Shown one piece after another: positions 7,706 to 15,675 of a stretch of 64,000 nt of DNA. Position numbers and translations under genes: made by a program. This stretch comes from Clostridia bacterium. Its GTDB lineage: Bacteria; Bacillota; Clostridia; Oscillospirales; SIG627. The notes beneath the pieces are model-generated. The model searched no databases. It saw only the letters and a program-made list of their open reading frames with translations, and had not been told where the DNA came from. Each line of letters opens with the position of its first letter. The stretch's first letter is position 1. Where the stretch lies: NCBI GenBank assembly GCA_017517325.1, contig JAFWZW010000004.1, positions 167,295-231,294 of the forward strand. The letters are read 5' to 3'.

Positions 7706-8662
7706 TTATTTTTTCAAAGCCGTCAGGGAGGGAACGCTCCCTTCGTAATGTACCGCTTTGACACCGCTTTGCTCCAAGGCGCCTTCCGATGCTTCCTCAA
7801 GGGTCAGGGGTAAGGTAAGGGTCTCCACGTCCTTTCCGTCAAAGGCGGAAGAAAGAAAACGCACCTCTGCGGGGATCACGGGGGCGGGATCGTTTCCGTT
7901 GTAGCGAAGGAGCACCCCTTGCCCTGCGATCACCCACTCCTCGGTGAGGCTCTCCAGCCAAGCCGTCTCGCGGAAGGCGGCGGTGCCTACGGTTTTGATT
8001 CCTTGGGGAAGGGTAAACTGCAGAGCAGTGTTGTTGCAACGCCAGAAGGCAAAGTCACCTACGTGGCAGAGGCTTTGGGGAAGGGAGATCTCTTCCAGTG
8101 CGGGCAGATCTCCAAAGGCCTCGTCGTCAACGGTGTGGATCCCTTCCTCCAGAACTACCTTTTTTAAGGAGCGGCAGCTGTAAAAGGCACCGACGGGAAC
8201 GGTTCCTATTCCTGCGGGCAGGGTCACTTCTCCCAGACGAACGCAGTTGGCAAAGGCTTCCTCACCCATAGAACAAAGGCTTGCGGGGAGAGCGATGCCG
8301 GTCAGCTGGGAATGCTCGAAGGCGCGTGCGCCCAGATGCTTCAGCCCACGGGGTAAAACCACGGAGGTGAAGGAGGCGTTTTGGAATACCCCGTCCTCAA
8401 TGGCGACCACGGTGTATTCCCCCATCTTGTCGGGAAGGGCCAGAGAGGAGGCGTTGTAAACCTCGGAGTCTGCCATGGTAATATGGCAGGTGTAATCGTT
8501 ATAAAGGGTGTAGAAGATACCGTCTACGTCGGCGGAGCGCACTACCTCCCGATCCTCGGGGGCAACGGTGGGCGGCGTGAAAAGGGGCTCGGGGCTTTCC
8601 TTTACACAGCCCGTGAGAAGAATGAGGCAGGCGGCCAAAAAAAGAATCAGGCTTTTTTTCAT
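7706..8662 (-). CDS. Lipoprotein with BspA-type leucine-rich repeats
   Basis: Start set at ATG 8662 (MKKSLILFLAACLILLTGC), since AAAGGA precedes it; a longer frame reaching 8689 adds nine residues before the signal. 318 residues: lipobox LTGC, a Thr/Pro linker, then tandem LRR_5 repeats of about 23 residues (pattern AF..C..L..V.LP..), for example AFANCVRLGEVTLPAGIGTVPVGAFYSC in shortened form. Such proteins are surface-exposed binding proteins; ligand unknown. Single-gene transcript with its own promoter. Confidence 0.85.
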   Translation of the reverse strand: MKKSLILFLAACLILLTGCVKESPEPLFTPPTVAPEDREVVRSADVDGIFYTLYNDYTCHITMADSEVYNASSLALPDKMGEYTVVAIEDGVFQNASFTSVVLPRGLKHLGARAFEHSQLTGIALPASLCSMGEEAFANCVRLGEVTLPAGIGTVPVGAFYSCRSLKKVVLEEGIHTVDDEAFGDLPALEEISLPQSLCHVGDFAFWRCNNTALQFTLPQGIKTVGTAAFRETAWLESLTEEWVIAGQGVLLRYNGNDPAPVIPAEVRFLSSAFDGKDVETLTLPLTLEEASEGALEQSGVKAVHYEGSVPSLTALKK

Positions 8663-8694
8663 AGGGAATCCTTTCGTTTCATTTTCCATACTCT

Positions 8695-8723
8695 ATCATA
8701 ACCCAAGAAAGGGAAGAAGTAAA
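8695..8723 (-). promoter_or_regulatory. Promoter of the LRR lipoprotein
   Basis: Reverse strand TTTACT (8718-8723), 17-base spacer, TATGAT (8695-8700). Confidence 0.65.
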
Positions 8724-8741
8724 GAGAAAAATCAAAAGAAA

Positions 8742-8762
8742 CGGGCGGGGTGACCCCGCCCG
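8742..8762 (-). terminator. Terminator of the ABC exporter operon
   Basis: CGGGCGGGG / CCCCGCCCG stem with a three-base loop, followed on the reverse strand by a T-rich run. Confidence 0.8.
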
Positions 8763-8778
8763 AAATAAATATTGCTTT

Positions 8779-10596
8779 TTATTGGAACTGACTGCGGTAA
8801 AGCTCTGCGTAAAAGCCGTTTTGCTTCAAAAGCTCCTTGTGACTGCCGGTTTCAATGACGTCACCGTCTTTGACCACCATGATCATATCCGCACCGCGAA
8901 TGGTGGAAAGGCGGTGGGCAATGACAAAGCAGGTCTTGCCCTCCATCAGCTTTAGCATCGCTTTTTCGATCTTGATCTCCGTTCGGGTATCCACGTTGCT
9001 GGTGGCTTCGTCCAAGATCAGCATTTTGGCGTGGCTGAGCATACTGCGGGCAATGGTAAGAAGCTGCTTTTGCCCCTTGGAGATGCCGCTACCTCCGTCC
9101 TCCAGTCGGGTATCGTAACCCTTGGGGAGGGAGAGAATGAATTTGTGAATGCCCGCATCCTTGGCGGCCTGCTCGATCTCTTCACGGGTGGCGCTTTCCG
9201 CACCGTAGGCGATGTTCTCCGCCACGGTCCCGCCCATCAGCCAAGTTTCCTGAAGCACCATAGTCCAGGCCTTCCGCAGATCTTCTCTGCGGATCTCGTC
9301 AAGGGGCACTCCGTCTAAAAGGATCCGCCCCTCCTGAGGATCGTAAAAGCGCATCAGAAGGTTTACGATGGTGGTCTTACCGCCGCCTGTGGGACCTACG
9401 ATGGCAACGGTCTTGCCCGCGGGCACCTTCAGGGAAAGATCGTGAATGATGATCTTTTCGGGATCGTAGCCGAAGCGCACGTTTTGAAATTCGATCTCGC
9501 CCTTTACCTCGTCAAGCACTGCGGCATTGGGTGCATCCGGCCTTTCGGGGTCTTCATCCATCAGGCAGAATACCCGCTCTGCGGCGCTTCTGAGGCTTTG
9601 AATGTCTGCCAATATGTTGGAAAACTCGTTAATGGGTCCGGAGAATCTTCTGCCGTAGAGAATAAAGGAGGAAATATTGCCGAGAGTCATACTTCCCGCC
9701 ACGAACAAACAGGCCCCTGCCACGCTGATAATGGAAATGGAAAGGTTGTTGATGAAGTTGACGGAAGGACCCATACTGGCTGCCTGATAATCTGCGGCGA
9801 AGGTGGCATCGGAGGCATCCTCGTTGCAATCGTCGTAGCGCTTTGAAAATACTGCTTCCTTGCCGTAGGCTTTGATGGTTCCTGAGCCTGAAAGGATCTC
9901 CTCTGTAAAGCCGCTGAGGCGCCCCAATTCCGCACTGCGTTTTCGGAACAGAGGTCTTACAAGCTTTGAGCGCCGAACGGTAACGAAAACGGAAAGGGGC
10001 AGGGTCACCAGAAACACCAGCAGCATCTGCCAGGAGATGGTGAGCATCATAATAAAGGCGCCGCTTACGGTGATCAGAGAGGTGAAGATCTGCAGAAGAT
10101 CTCCCGTAAGGGAGGTGTTGATGGTATCGATATCGTAGGAGAGGCGGCTGATCACATCGCCTGCCTGAAGCTTATCAAAATACCCTACGGGCAGGGTCAG
10201 AAGCTTATCGTATACCTCCTTGCGCAGTCTTCTGGTGATCTTCTGGGAATACTTCGTCATCACCACCGAAAGGGTATAGGATAAAACGGCGGAGGCGAGA
10301 TAACAAAGGATCATCAAAAAACAGTAATGGAATACCGCTTCAAAGTTTACGTTTGAAAGGCCCGTGGCCGTGTCGAAATCAATGGCGTCAATGGCCTTGC
10401 CCGAAAGATCGGGACCCACCAGCGCCAGAACGTTGGAGGTGAAAACCAAAAGGAGGGAAAGGACCAAAAGCCAGCCGAAGCGGAAGAGATATTTTCCCAA
10501 GCGAAGAAAAACGTTGGGGCCTTCGTAGTGAACGTGGGCGTGCTCCTTTGCACGGTAACGATCGTCACGCCGCATACCGCCGAATTTGCCGTTCAT
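8779..10596 (-). CDS. ABC exporter subunit with catalytically intact ATPase site
   Basis: 605 residues: six-helix type-1 exporter transmembrane domain (about 35-330), then the nucleotide-binding domain. Walker A GPTGGGKTT, Walker B with catalytic Glu (LILDEATSNVD) and H-loop AHRLSTIR are canonical, while the signature motif deviates (GISKGQ instead of LSGGQ). Its partner has the opposite pattern, so together they form one active and one degenerate ATP site, as in known heterodimeric exporters (BmrCD/TM287-288 type). The start overlaps the upstream subunit by ATGA, giving coupled translation. Substrate is not evident; control by a MarR protein suggests drug or toxic-compound export. Confidence 0.93.
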   Translation of the reverse strand: MNGKFGGMRRDDRYRAKEHAHVHYEGPNVFLRLGKYLFRFGWLLVLSLLLVFTSNVLALVGPDLSGKAIDAIDFDTATGLSNVNFEAVFHYCFLMILCYLASAVLSYTLSVVMTKYSQKITRRLRKEVYDKLLTLPVGYFDKLQAGDVISRLSYDIDTINTSLTGDLLQIFTSLITVSGAFIMMLTISWQMLLVFLVTLPLSVFVTVRRSKLVRPLFRKRSAELGRLSGFTEEILSGSGTIKAYGKEAVFSKRYDDCNEDASDATFAADYQAASMGPSVNFINNLSISIISVAGACLFVAGSMTLGNISSFILYGRRFSGPINEFSNILADIQSLRSAAERVFCLMDEDPERPDAPNAAVLDEVKGEIEFQNVRFGYDPEKIIIHDLSLKVPAGKTVAIVGPTGGGKTTIVNLLMRFYDPQEGRILLDGVPLDEIRREDLRKAWTMVLQETWLMGGTVAENIAYGAESATREEIEQAAKDAGIHKFILSLPKGYDTRLEDGGSGISKGQKQLLTIARSMLSHAKMLILDEATSNVDTRTEIKIEKAMLKLMEGKTCFVIAHRLSTIRGADMIMVVKDGDVIETGSHKELLKQNGFYAELYRSQFQ

Positions 10597-12314
10597 GCCA
10601 TCACCTCCCCCATCTGTGAATGGGCGATCTCCCCGTAAACGGGGCAGTTCTCCATCAGTTCGGTATCGGTGCCCTTGCCCACTACCTCGCCGTGCTCCAG
10701 AACCAGGATCAGATCAGCGTGGCGAATGGAGCTGATGCGCTGTGCCACCAGAATGCAGGTGGCATCGCCGTGCTCTTCGCGAATGGCGCGGCGCAGGGCG
10801 GCGTCGGTCTTATAGTCCAGCGCAGAGGAGGCGTCGTCCAGGATCAGGATCTCAGGATTTCCCGCCAATGCGCGGGAGATGAGAATGCGCTGGCGCTGTC
10901 CGCCGGAAAGATTGGCGCCTGCGGTGGCAAGGTCGTATTCCAAGCCGGATTTCTCAAGGATAAAGGAATCCGCCTGGGCGCTGACGGTGGCGCGCTCCAA
11001 GGCTTCATCGGAAAGGGCTCTGCCAAAGAGAATGTTTTCCTTCAGGGTATCGGCCATGAGAAAATCGTTCTGGAAGACTACGCCGAATTTTGCCTTCAAC
11101 TCTGCCCGTGGGATGGTGCGAAGGTCTCTGCCTTCCAGCAGAATGGTGCCCTCATCAGGGTCGTAAAAGCGCAGGAGCAGCTGGATCAGCGTGGTCTTGC
11201 CCGCACCGGTGCCACCGATGATGCCGAGGGTCTGTCCTTTTTCCAAAGTGAAGGAAAGGTGCTCCAAAGCGGGCACGTTTTTGTTATAGGAAAAGGTAAC
11301 GTCACGAAATTCCAGATAAGGAGCCTTTTCGGCGGGGGCTTCTTCGGTCAGAACGGGAAGATCCTCACCCAGAGCAAAGACCTCACTGATACGCTCTGCA
11401 CTGGCGGCGCCCTTGGTGCAGATGGTGAAAATGCGCGTCAGGATCAGGGTGGCGTTCAGAATAATGGAAAAATAAGACATAAAGGAGATGATCTGCCCGG
11501 GGGTGGTAAAGCCCCGATGTACCCGCCAGGCGCCCAGCGCTACCACGGCGGTCATACCTAAATTCAAAAATACGTTGATCACGGGGCGGGTCACGGACAT
11601 GGTGATGTTGGCAGTCTCTTCACTGTGGCTGAGGGTTTGGTTGATGGTTCCAAAGGCTTCCCTTTCGTAAGGGATCTTGGAGAGGGCCTTGATCACGCGG
11701 ATGCCCGTGAAGGTATCGCGCAGCTTTTCCACCATAGCATCCACGCGGTTTTGCTTATCCTTGAACAGGCGAACGCCCTTTCGGGATACGAAGGTGACCA
11801 CCCAGGCAAGCAGGGGGAGAAGTACCACAAAGGAGAGGGACAGCACCGGCTCGATGGAAAGAGTCACCACGATGCCGCCGATGAGAAGAATGGGTGCCCG
11901 AAGCCCGGCGCGAAGCACCACGTTAAGCATAGAATGAACGGCGTAGGCATCGCTGGACATTCTGGATACCAGCGAGGGAACGGTGAGCTTATCGGTCTGG
12001 GATGCGGAAAGGGAAAGGATCTTTCGAAACAGATCGCTGCGAATGTTTTTGATCACGTCGCGGGCGAAGCGGGAGGTGCGGCGGTTTGCCACCACGTTCC
12101 CCACCAAAGCAATGACGGCGCACAGGATCATCAGGCTTCCCCAAAGGAAGACGCCCCTCAGATTATCCTTGGTGCAATGGGGCACCACTTCGTCTAAAAT
12201 GTAACCTAAAAGGTAGGGAATGAACAGATCCATCACGGTGCCTACCGTTTTGATCACGAGGGTGATAAAGGTATAAAAGGCGTAGGGCTTGCAGTAAGAA
12301 AAAACGGTTTTCAT
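10593..12314 (-). CDS. ABC exporter subunit with degenerate ATPase site
   Basis: 573 residues when started at ATG 12314, which overlaps the marR stop as ATGA and follows AAAGGAGG; an upstream in-frame ATG (12359) lies inside marR. Transmembrane domain about 1-310, then ATPase domain with Walker A GGTGAGKTT and a canonical LSGGQRQR signature, but Walker B ends LILDDASSALD (Glu to Asp) and the H-loop His is Gln (VAQRISSIR). These changes mark the non-hydrolytic site of a heterodimeric exporter. Partner is the overlapping downstream gene. Confidence 0.93.
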   Translation of the reverse strand: MKTVFSYCKPYAFYTFITLVIKTVGTVMDLFIPYLLGYILDEVVPHCTKDNLRGVFLWGSLMILCAVIALVGNVVANRRTSRFARDVIKNIRSDLFRKILSLSASQTDKLTVPSLVSRMSSDAYAVHSMLNVVLRAGLRAPILLIGGIVVTLSIEPVLSLSFVVLLPLLAWVVTFVSRKGVRLFKDKQNRVDAMVEKLRDTFTGIRVIKALSKIPYEREAFGTINQTLSHSEETANITMSVTRPVINVFLNLGMTAVVALGAWRVHRGFTTPGQIISFMSYFSIILNATLILTRIFTICTKGAASAERISEVFALGEDLPVLTEEAPAEKAPYLEFRDVTFSYNKNVPALEHLSFTLEKGQTLGIIGGTGAGKTTLIQLLLRFYDPDEGTILLEGRDLRTIPRAELKAKFGVVFQNDFLMADTLKENILFGRALSDEALERATVSAQADSFILEKSGLEYDLATAGANLSGGQRQRILISRALAGNPEILILDDASSALDYKTDAALRRAIREEHGDATCILVAQRISSIRHADLILVLEHGEVVGKGTDTELMENCPVYGEIAHSQMGEVMA

Positions 12315-12736
12315 TTTTCTCGGATCGCCTCCTTTGCCTTTTTGCAGATCTTTTGGCAAAGCTCGTCAAGAAGGACTCGTTCTTCAGGGGTAAGCTCTGC
12401 CGTGATGATGGAAAAGTATTCTCTGCTGGTTTCTAAAATGGCGGGTAGCAGAGCCTCGCCCGCCGAGGTGGCGAAAACCTGCATGCTCCGCTTATCCCGA
12501 GGGCTTCTTTCCTGCCGCACCAGTCCCGCTTTCTCCAAGGCGGCTACCTGCCTTGAAACGCTGGATTTGTTAAACACCAGCTTTTCTGCCAGCTCATCCT
12601 GACTGATGCCGGGTTGTTGAATGATGGCCCGCAGGTACAGGCTTTGGTTGCCTGCCAAGCCGAATTGACCCAGCCGCTGTTCCTTAAATAAGGTGTAAGC
12701 GCGGACCGTTTGGCTGATGGAACGCATAATGCCCAT
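12311..12736 (-). CDS. MarR-family transcriptional regulator
   Basis: 141 residues from ATG 12736, which has AAAGGAG eight bases upstream; a longer frame to 12793 would run through the operators. Winged-helix core: GISQDELAEKLVFNKSSVSRQVAALEKAGLV followed by the wing RSPRDKRSMQVFATSAGEALL. First gene of the operon with the exporter pair. The two palindromes between promoter and start indicate autorepression, presumably relieved by a compound the exporter removes. Confidence 0.93.
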   Translation of the reverse strand: MGIMRSISQTVRAYTLFKEQRLGQFGLAGNQSLYLRAIIQQPGISQDELAEKLVFNKSSVSRQVAALEKAGLVRQERSPRDKRSMQVFATSAGEALLPAILETSREYFSIITAELTPEERVLLDELCQKICKKAKEAIREK

Positions 12737-12762
12737 AGCAAAACTCCTTTCATCTTCAAATC

Positions 12763-12791
12763 GTTGCAATTGCAACCGTTGCTTTTGCAAC
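12763..12791. promoter_or_regulatory. Tandem MarR operators
   Basis: GTTGCAATTGCAAC (12763-12776) is a perfect 14-bp palindrome; one base further is GTTGCTTTTGCAAC (12778-12791), with the same arms. They occupy the transcription start region immediately downstream of the -10 element, ideal for repression. Confidence 0.8.
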
Positions 12792-12792
12792 A

Positions 12793-12821
12793 ATTTTACA
12801 TAGGCGTTTTCTATCTGTCAA
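12793..12821 (-). promoter_or_regulatory. Promoter of the marR-ABC exporter operon
   Basis: Reverse strand TTGACA (12816-12821), 17-base spacer, TAAAAT (12793-12798). Confidence 0.8.
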
Positions 12822-12879
12822 GTGTTTTTGGAATAAAACTGCGGAAAACAGCGCAAAAAAAGAAATAATCGGCAAAAAG

Positions 12880-12908
12880 TTGACAAAATGTGAACGGTTT
12901 GGTAAAAT
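12880..12908 (+). promoter_or_regulatory. Promoter of the NhaC-family gene
   Basis: TTGACA (12880-12885), 17-base spacer, TAAAAT (12903-12908); TTGGAGG ribosome-binding site follows before ATG 12944. Confidence 0.8.
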
Positions 12909-12943
12909 GGTTCATCTATTCTATTTAACTTGGAGGATTTATT

Positions 12944-14911
12944 ATGCTGAGACCCAAGAAGCTTCTGGTCTGTCTTCTGGTTTTCGTGCTCCTTACCTCT
13001 CTGCTGGGGCTTTCCGTTTATGCAGAAGGGGAGACCGTTACCGCTGAAGATGAGACCGGCGTAACCGAAACCGTGACCGCCGAGCCTTCCGAAGAGGAAG
13101 AGCTTGACGAGTCGGAGGGTGAAGAAGAGCTTGACGAGTCGGAGGGTGAAGAAGAGGGAAGCGGTGCTCCCTCGGCAAATACCAACTCCCCCTTTTCCGT
13201 CGGCGACGAGGAATACAACCTGGGCGGAACTCTGGTCCGTACCGAAATGACCAAGACCGACGAATACGAATCGGCTTCCAACTACCTTGATAACTATGAA
13301 GACAATATGCAGGGCGACCCTGATTTTGACGCCCACGCCAAAAAGGCCATCGAGTTGGTGCGTGAGAGCGTTCCCGCTTACGCAACCTTCTGGTCTCTGC
13401 TCCCCGCCGTCATCGCCATTGCTCTGGCGCTGATCACCAAAGAGGTATATTCCTCTCTGTTCGTGGGTATTTTGGCAGGCGGTGCCATTTACGCAGGCTT
13501 CAATTTTGAAACCACCGTGACCCACGTATTCAGCGATGGCTTCGTAGCCAGCGCCGCAGATTCCTACAATATGGGTATTCTGGTGTTCCTCGTTATGCTG
13601 GGCGCGCTGGTTGCCATGATGAACAAGGCAGGCGGTTCCGCCGCCTTCGGCAGATGGGCCGCAAAGCACATCAAGTCCCGCGTGGGTGCGCAGCTCGCTA
13701 CCATCGTTTTAGGCTGCCTGATCTTTATCGACGACTATTTCAACTGTCTCACCGTGGGCTCCGTTATGCGTCCCGTTACCGATAAGAACAAGATCTCCCG
13801 TGCAAAGCTGGCATATTTGATCGATGCCACCGCCGCACCGGTTTGTATCATCGCTCCCATCTCCTCCTGGGCAGCCGCCGTAGCAGGCTTTGCACAGGGC
13901 GAGGGTCCTATGAGCGGTATCTCTCTGTTCGTTCGTGCCATTCCCTTTAACTTCTACGCTATTCTCACCATCGTGATGATGCTGATGCTTACCTTTACCC
14001 GCTTTGACTACGGCCCCATGGTGAAGCACGAAAAGAACGCCGTGGAAAAGGGCGATCTGTTCACCTTCGGCGGCGAGGAATTTCTCTCCTCCACGGATGA
14101 TGAAGCAAAGGCCAACCCCAAGGGCACCGTGTTTGACCTGGTGATTCCCGTGGTGTTCCTGATCTTTGCCTGCGTCATCGGTATGGTCTACTCCGGCGGT
14201 TACTTTACCGACGGTGCCGAAGGCCACGGCAACTTCGTCATCGCTTTCTCCAATTCCGATGCTTCCGTCGGTCTGGTGTATGGCTCCTTTATTACCGTGA
14301 TCTTTGCGGTGATCTACTTCCTTTGCAGAAGAGTGCTTTCCTTTAAGTCCATTATGGAATCCGTTCCCGAGGGCTTCAAGGCAATGGTACCCGCTATTAT
14401 GATCCTGGTTTGTGCTTGGACCCTGAAGGCTATGACCGATTCTCTCGGTGCCAAGATCTTCATTTCGGGTCTTGTAAAAGGCAGTGCCGCCGGCTTCCAG
14501 GCATTCCTGCCCGCTATCATCTTCCTCATTGCAGTGGGTCTCTCTTTTGCTACCGGTACTTCCTGGGGCACCTTCGGTATTCTCATCCCCATCGTGCTCT
14601 CCGTCTTCGGCGGTGTTGACGGCAACCTGACCATCGTTGCCATTTCCGCTTGTATGGCCGGCGCCGTTTGCGGCGACCATTGCAGCCCCATTTCCGATAC
14701 CACCATTATGGCCTCCGCAGGAAGCCAGTCCAATCACCTGAACCACGTTTCCACCCAGCTTCCCTATGCACTCACCGTTGCGGCCGTTTCCTTCGTAACG
14801 TACGTCATCGCAGGCTTCGTTCCCAACGCCTGGATCGCGCTGCCCGTGGGCATCGTGCTGATGGTAGGAACCCTTCTTGTGATCCGCCGCTTTGCAGTCA
14901 AGAGCAAATAA
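12944..14911 (+). CDS. NhaC-family Na+/H+ antiporter with acidic N-terminal extension
   Basis: 655 residues. A signal-peptide-like first hydrophobic segment (7-27, ending SVYAEG) is followed by about 115 very acidic residues, then a polytopic membrane domain from about residue 150. Conserved transporter motifs are IDDYFNCLTVGSVMRPVTD and GDHCSPISDTTIMASAG, typical of NhaC/YuiF-like antiporters. Expected role is Na+ or H+ coupled exchange at the cell membrane, though some relatives exchange organic acids. The acidic segment contains two exact copies of a nine-residue unit (EELDESEGE). The N-terminal extension is unusual. Strong terminator downstream. Confidence 0.88.
   Translation: MLRPKKLLVCLLVFVLLTSLLGLSVYAEGETVTAEDETGVTETVTAEPSEEEELDESEGEEELDESEGEEEGSGAPSANTNSPFSVGDEEYNLGGTLVRTEMTKTDEYESASNYLDNYEDNMQGDPDFDAHAKKAIELVRESVPAYATFWSLLPAVIAIALALITKEVYSSLFVGILAGGAIYAGFNFETTVTHVFSDGFVASAADSYNMGILVFLVMLGALVAMMNKAGGSAAFGRWAAKHIKSRVGAQLATIVLGCLIFIDDYFNCLTVGSVMRPVTDKNKISRAKLAYLIDATAAPVCIIAPISSWAAAVAGFAQGEGPMSGISLFVRAIPFNFYAILTIVMMLMLTFTRFDYGPMVKHEKNAVEKGDLFTFGGEEFLSSTDDEAKANPKGTVFDLVIPVVFLIFACVIGMVYSGGYFTDGAEGHGNFVIAFSNSDASVGLVYGSFITVIFAVIYFLCRRVLSFKSIMESVPEGFKAMVPAIMILVCAWTLKAMTDSLGAKIFISGLVKGSAAGFQAFLPAIIFLIAVGLSFATGTSWGTFGILIPIVLSVFGGVDGNLTIVAISACMAGAVCGDHCSPISDTTIMASAGSQSNHLNHVSTQLPYALTVAAVSFVTYVIAGFVPNAWIALPVGIVLMVGTLLVIRRFAVKSK
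13097..13150 (+). repeat. 27-bp tandem repeat within the NhaC-family gene
   Basis: Two identical 27-base units (13097-13123, 13124-13150) encode EELDESEGE twice. In-frame and identical at DNA level, so likely recent or slippage-prone. Confidence 0.9.
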
Positions 14912-14924
14912 AGCTTGTTTTTCC

Positions 14925-14958
14925 ACCCGCCGATCTTTGGATCGGCGGGTATTTTTTT
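14925..14958 (+). terminator. Terminator of the NhaC-family gene
   Basis: ACCCGCCGATC (14925-14935) pairs perfectly with 14940-14950, then seven T. Confidence 0.9.
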
Positions 14959-14959
14959 G

Positions 14960-14988
14960 TTGACGGCATTGGGCGCCCGTGGTACAAT
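14960..14988 (+). promoter_or_regulatory. Promoter of dut
   Basis: TTGACG (14960-14965), 17-base spacer, TACAAT (14983-14988), immediately after the preceding terminator. Confidence 0.75.
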
Positions 14989-15018
14989 GAAGATAGCAAA
15001 ATGCAAAGGAGAAAGCCT

Positions 15019-15456
15019 ATGAAAATTAAAGTAAAAAGACTGTTCCCCGAAGCCAAGCTTCCCACCTACGGCTCGGATTCTGCCGTTGGTGCGGATCTGT
15101 ATGCCGCAGAGCCGGAAGGGGTGGAGATCGCCCCCGGTGAAACGGTGTTGATCCATACGGGTATTGCCTTGGAGATCCCTCAAGGCTACGGCGGTTTTTT
15201 GTATGCCAGAAGCGGCCTTGCTACCAAAAAAGGTCTGGCTCCTGCCAATAAGGTGGGGGTGATCGACCCGGATTATCGGGGTGAAGTGATGGTGGCTCTT
15301 TACAATCAATCCTCCGAGGTGCGCTGCGTAGAGCCGGGGGAGCGGATCGCACAGCTGGTGATCGCGCCCTTTGTTCGCGGGGAATTTTCGCTTTCGGAAG
15401 AGCTGGGCGAAACAGCCCGTGGTGCAGGTGGCTTCGGCAGTACGGGGACCCGTTGA
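15019..15456 (+). CDS. dut: dUTP diphosphatase
   Basis: 145 residues, the usual trimeric dUTPase length. All five family motifs are present: GADLYA; ARSGLAT; GVIDPDYRGEV with the catalytic Asp; ERIAQLVI; and the C-terminal P-loop-like arm RGAGGFGSTG. It converts dUTP to dUMP, limiting uracil in DNA and feeding dTMP synthesis. ATG 15019 has AAAGGAG upstream; an overlapping longer frame starting at 14650 belongs to the preceding gene's other frame. 15457-15675 holds only a weak hairpin and the next promoter. Confidence 0.97.
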   Translation: MKIKVKRLFPEAKLPTYGSDSAVGADLYAAEPEGVEIAPGETVLIHTGIALEIPQGYGGFLYARSGLATKKGLAPANKVGVIDPDYRGEVMVALYNQSSEVRCVEPGERIAQLVIAPFVRGEFSLSEELGETARGAGGFGSTGTR

Positions 15457-15589
15457 ACCGGCAGAGCCCACACCTTCGCAAGGTGGACAATTTATGAACG
15501 AAATATTTGTTCTTTTTCAACAAACTGTTATTTTTGCTTTTAAGAAATTGGAGATTTTTTGCACAAAAGGCTCGTTTTGAAAAAAACTA

Positions 15590-15618
15590 TTGTCAACTTG
15601 ACCTTTTTGTGATAAAAT
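15590..15618 (+). promoter_or_regulatory. Promoter of solute-binding protein 1
   Basis: TTGTCA (15590-15595), 17-base spacer, TAAAAT (15613-15618), about 57 bases before the ATG. Confidence 0.65.
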
Positions 15619-15675
15619 AATGTAACCCTAAAATAGGGGAAAATCAAAAATATTATGTAAGGAGATGCACAAAAA

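Noticed and set aside
13709-14926. Long antisense frame in the NhaC-family gene
   Set aside because: His/Gly/Asn-rich with no domain; the sense frame is a clear polytopic transporter.
14650-15456. Longer 268-codon version of the dUTPase frame
   Set aside because: Its first part is out of frame inside the NhaC gene and crosses a terminator and promoter; the dUTPase starts at 15019.
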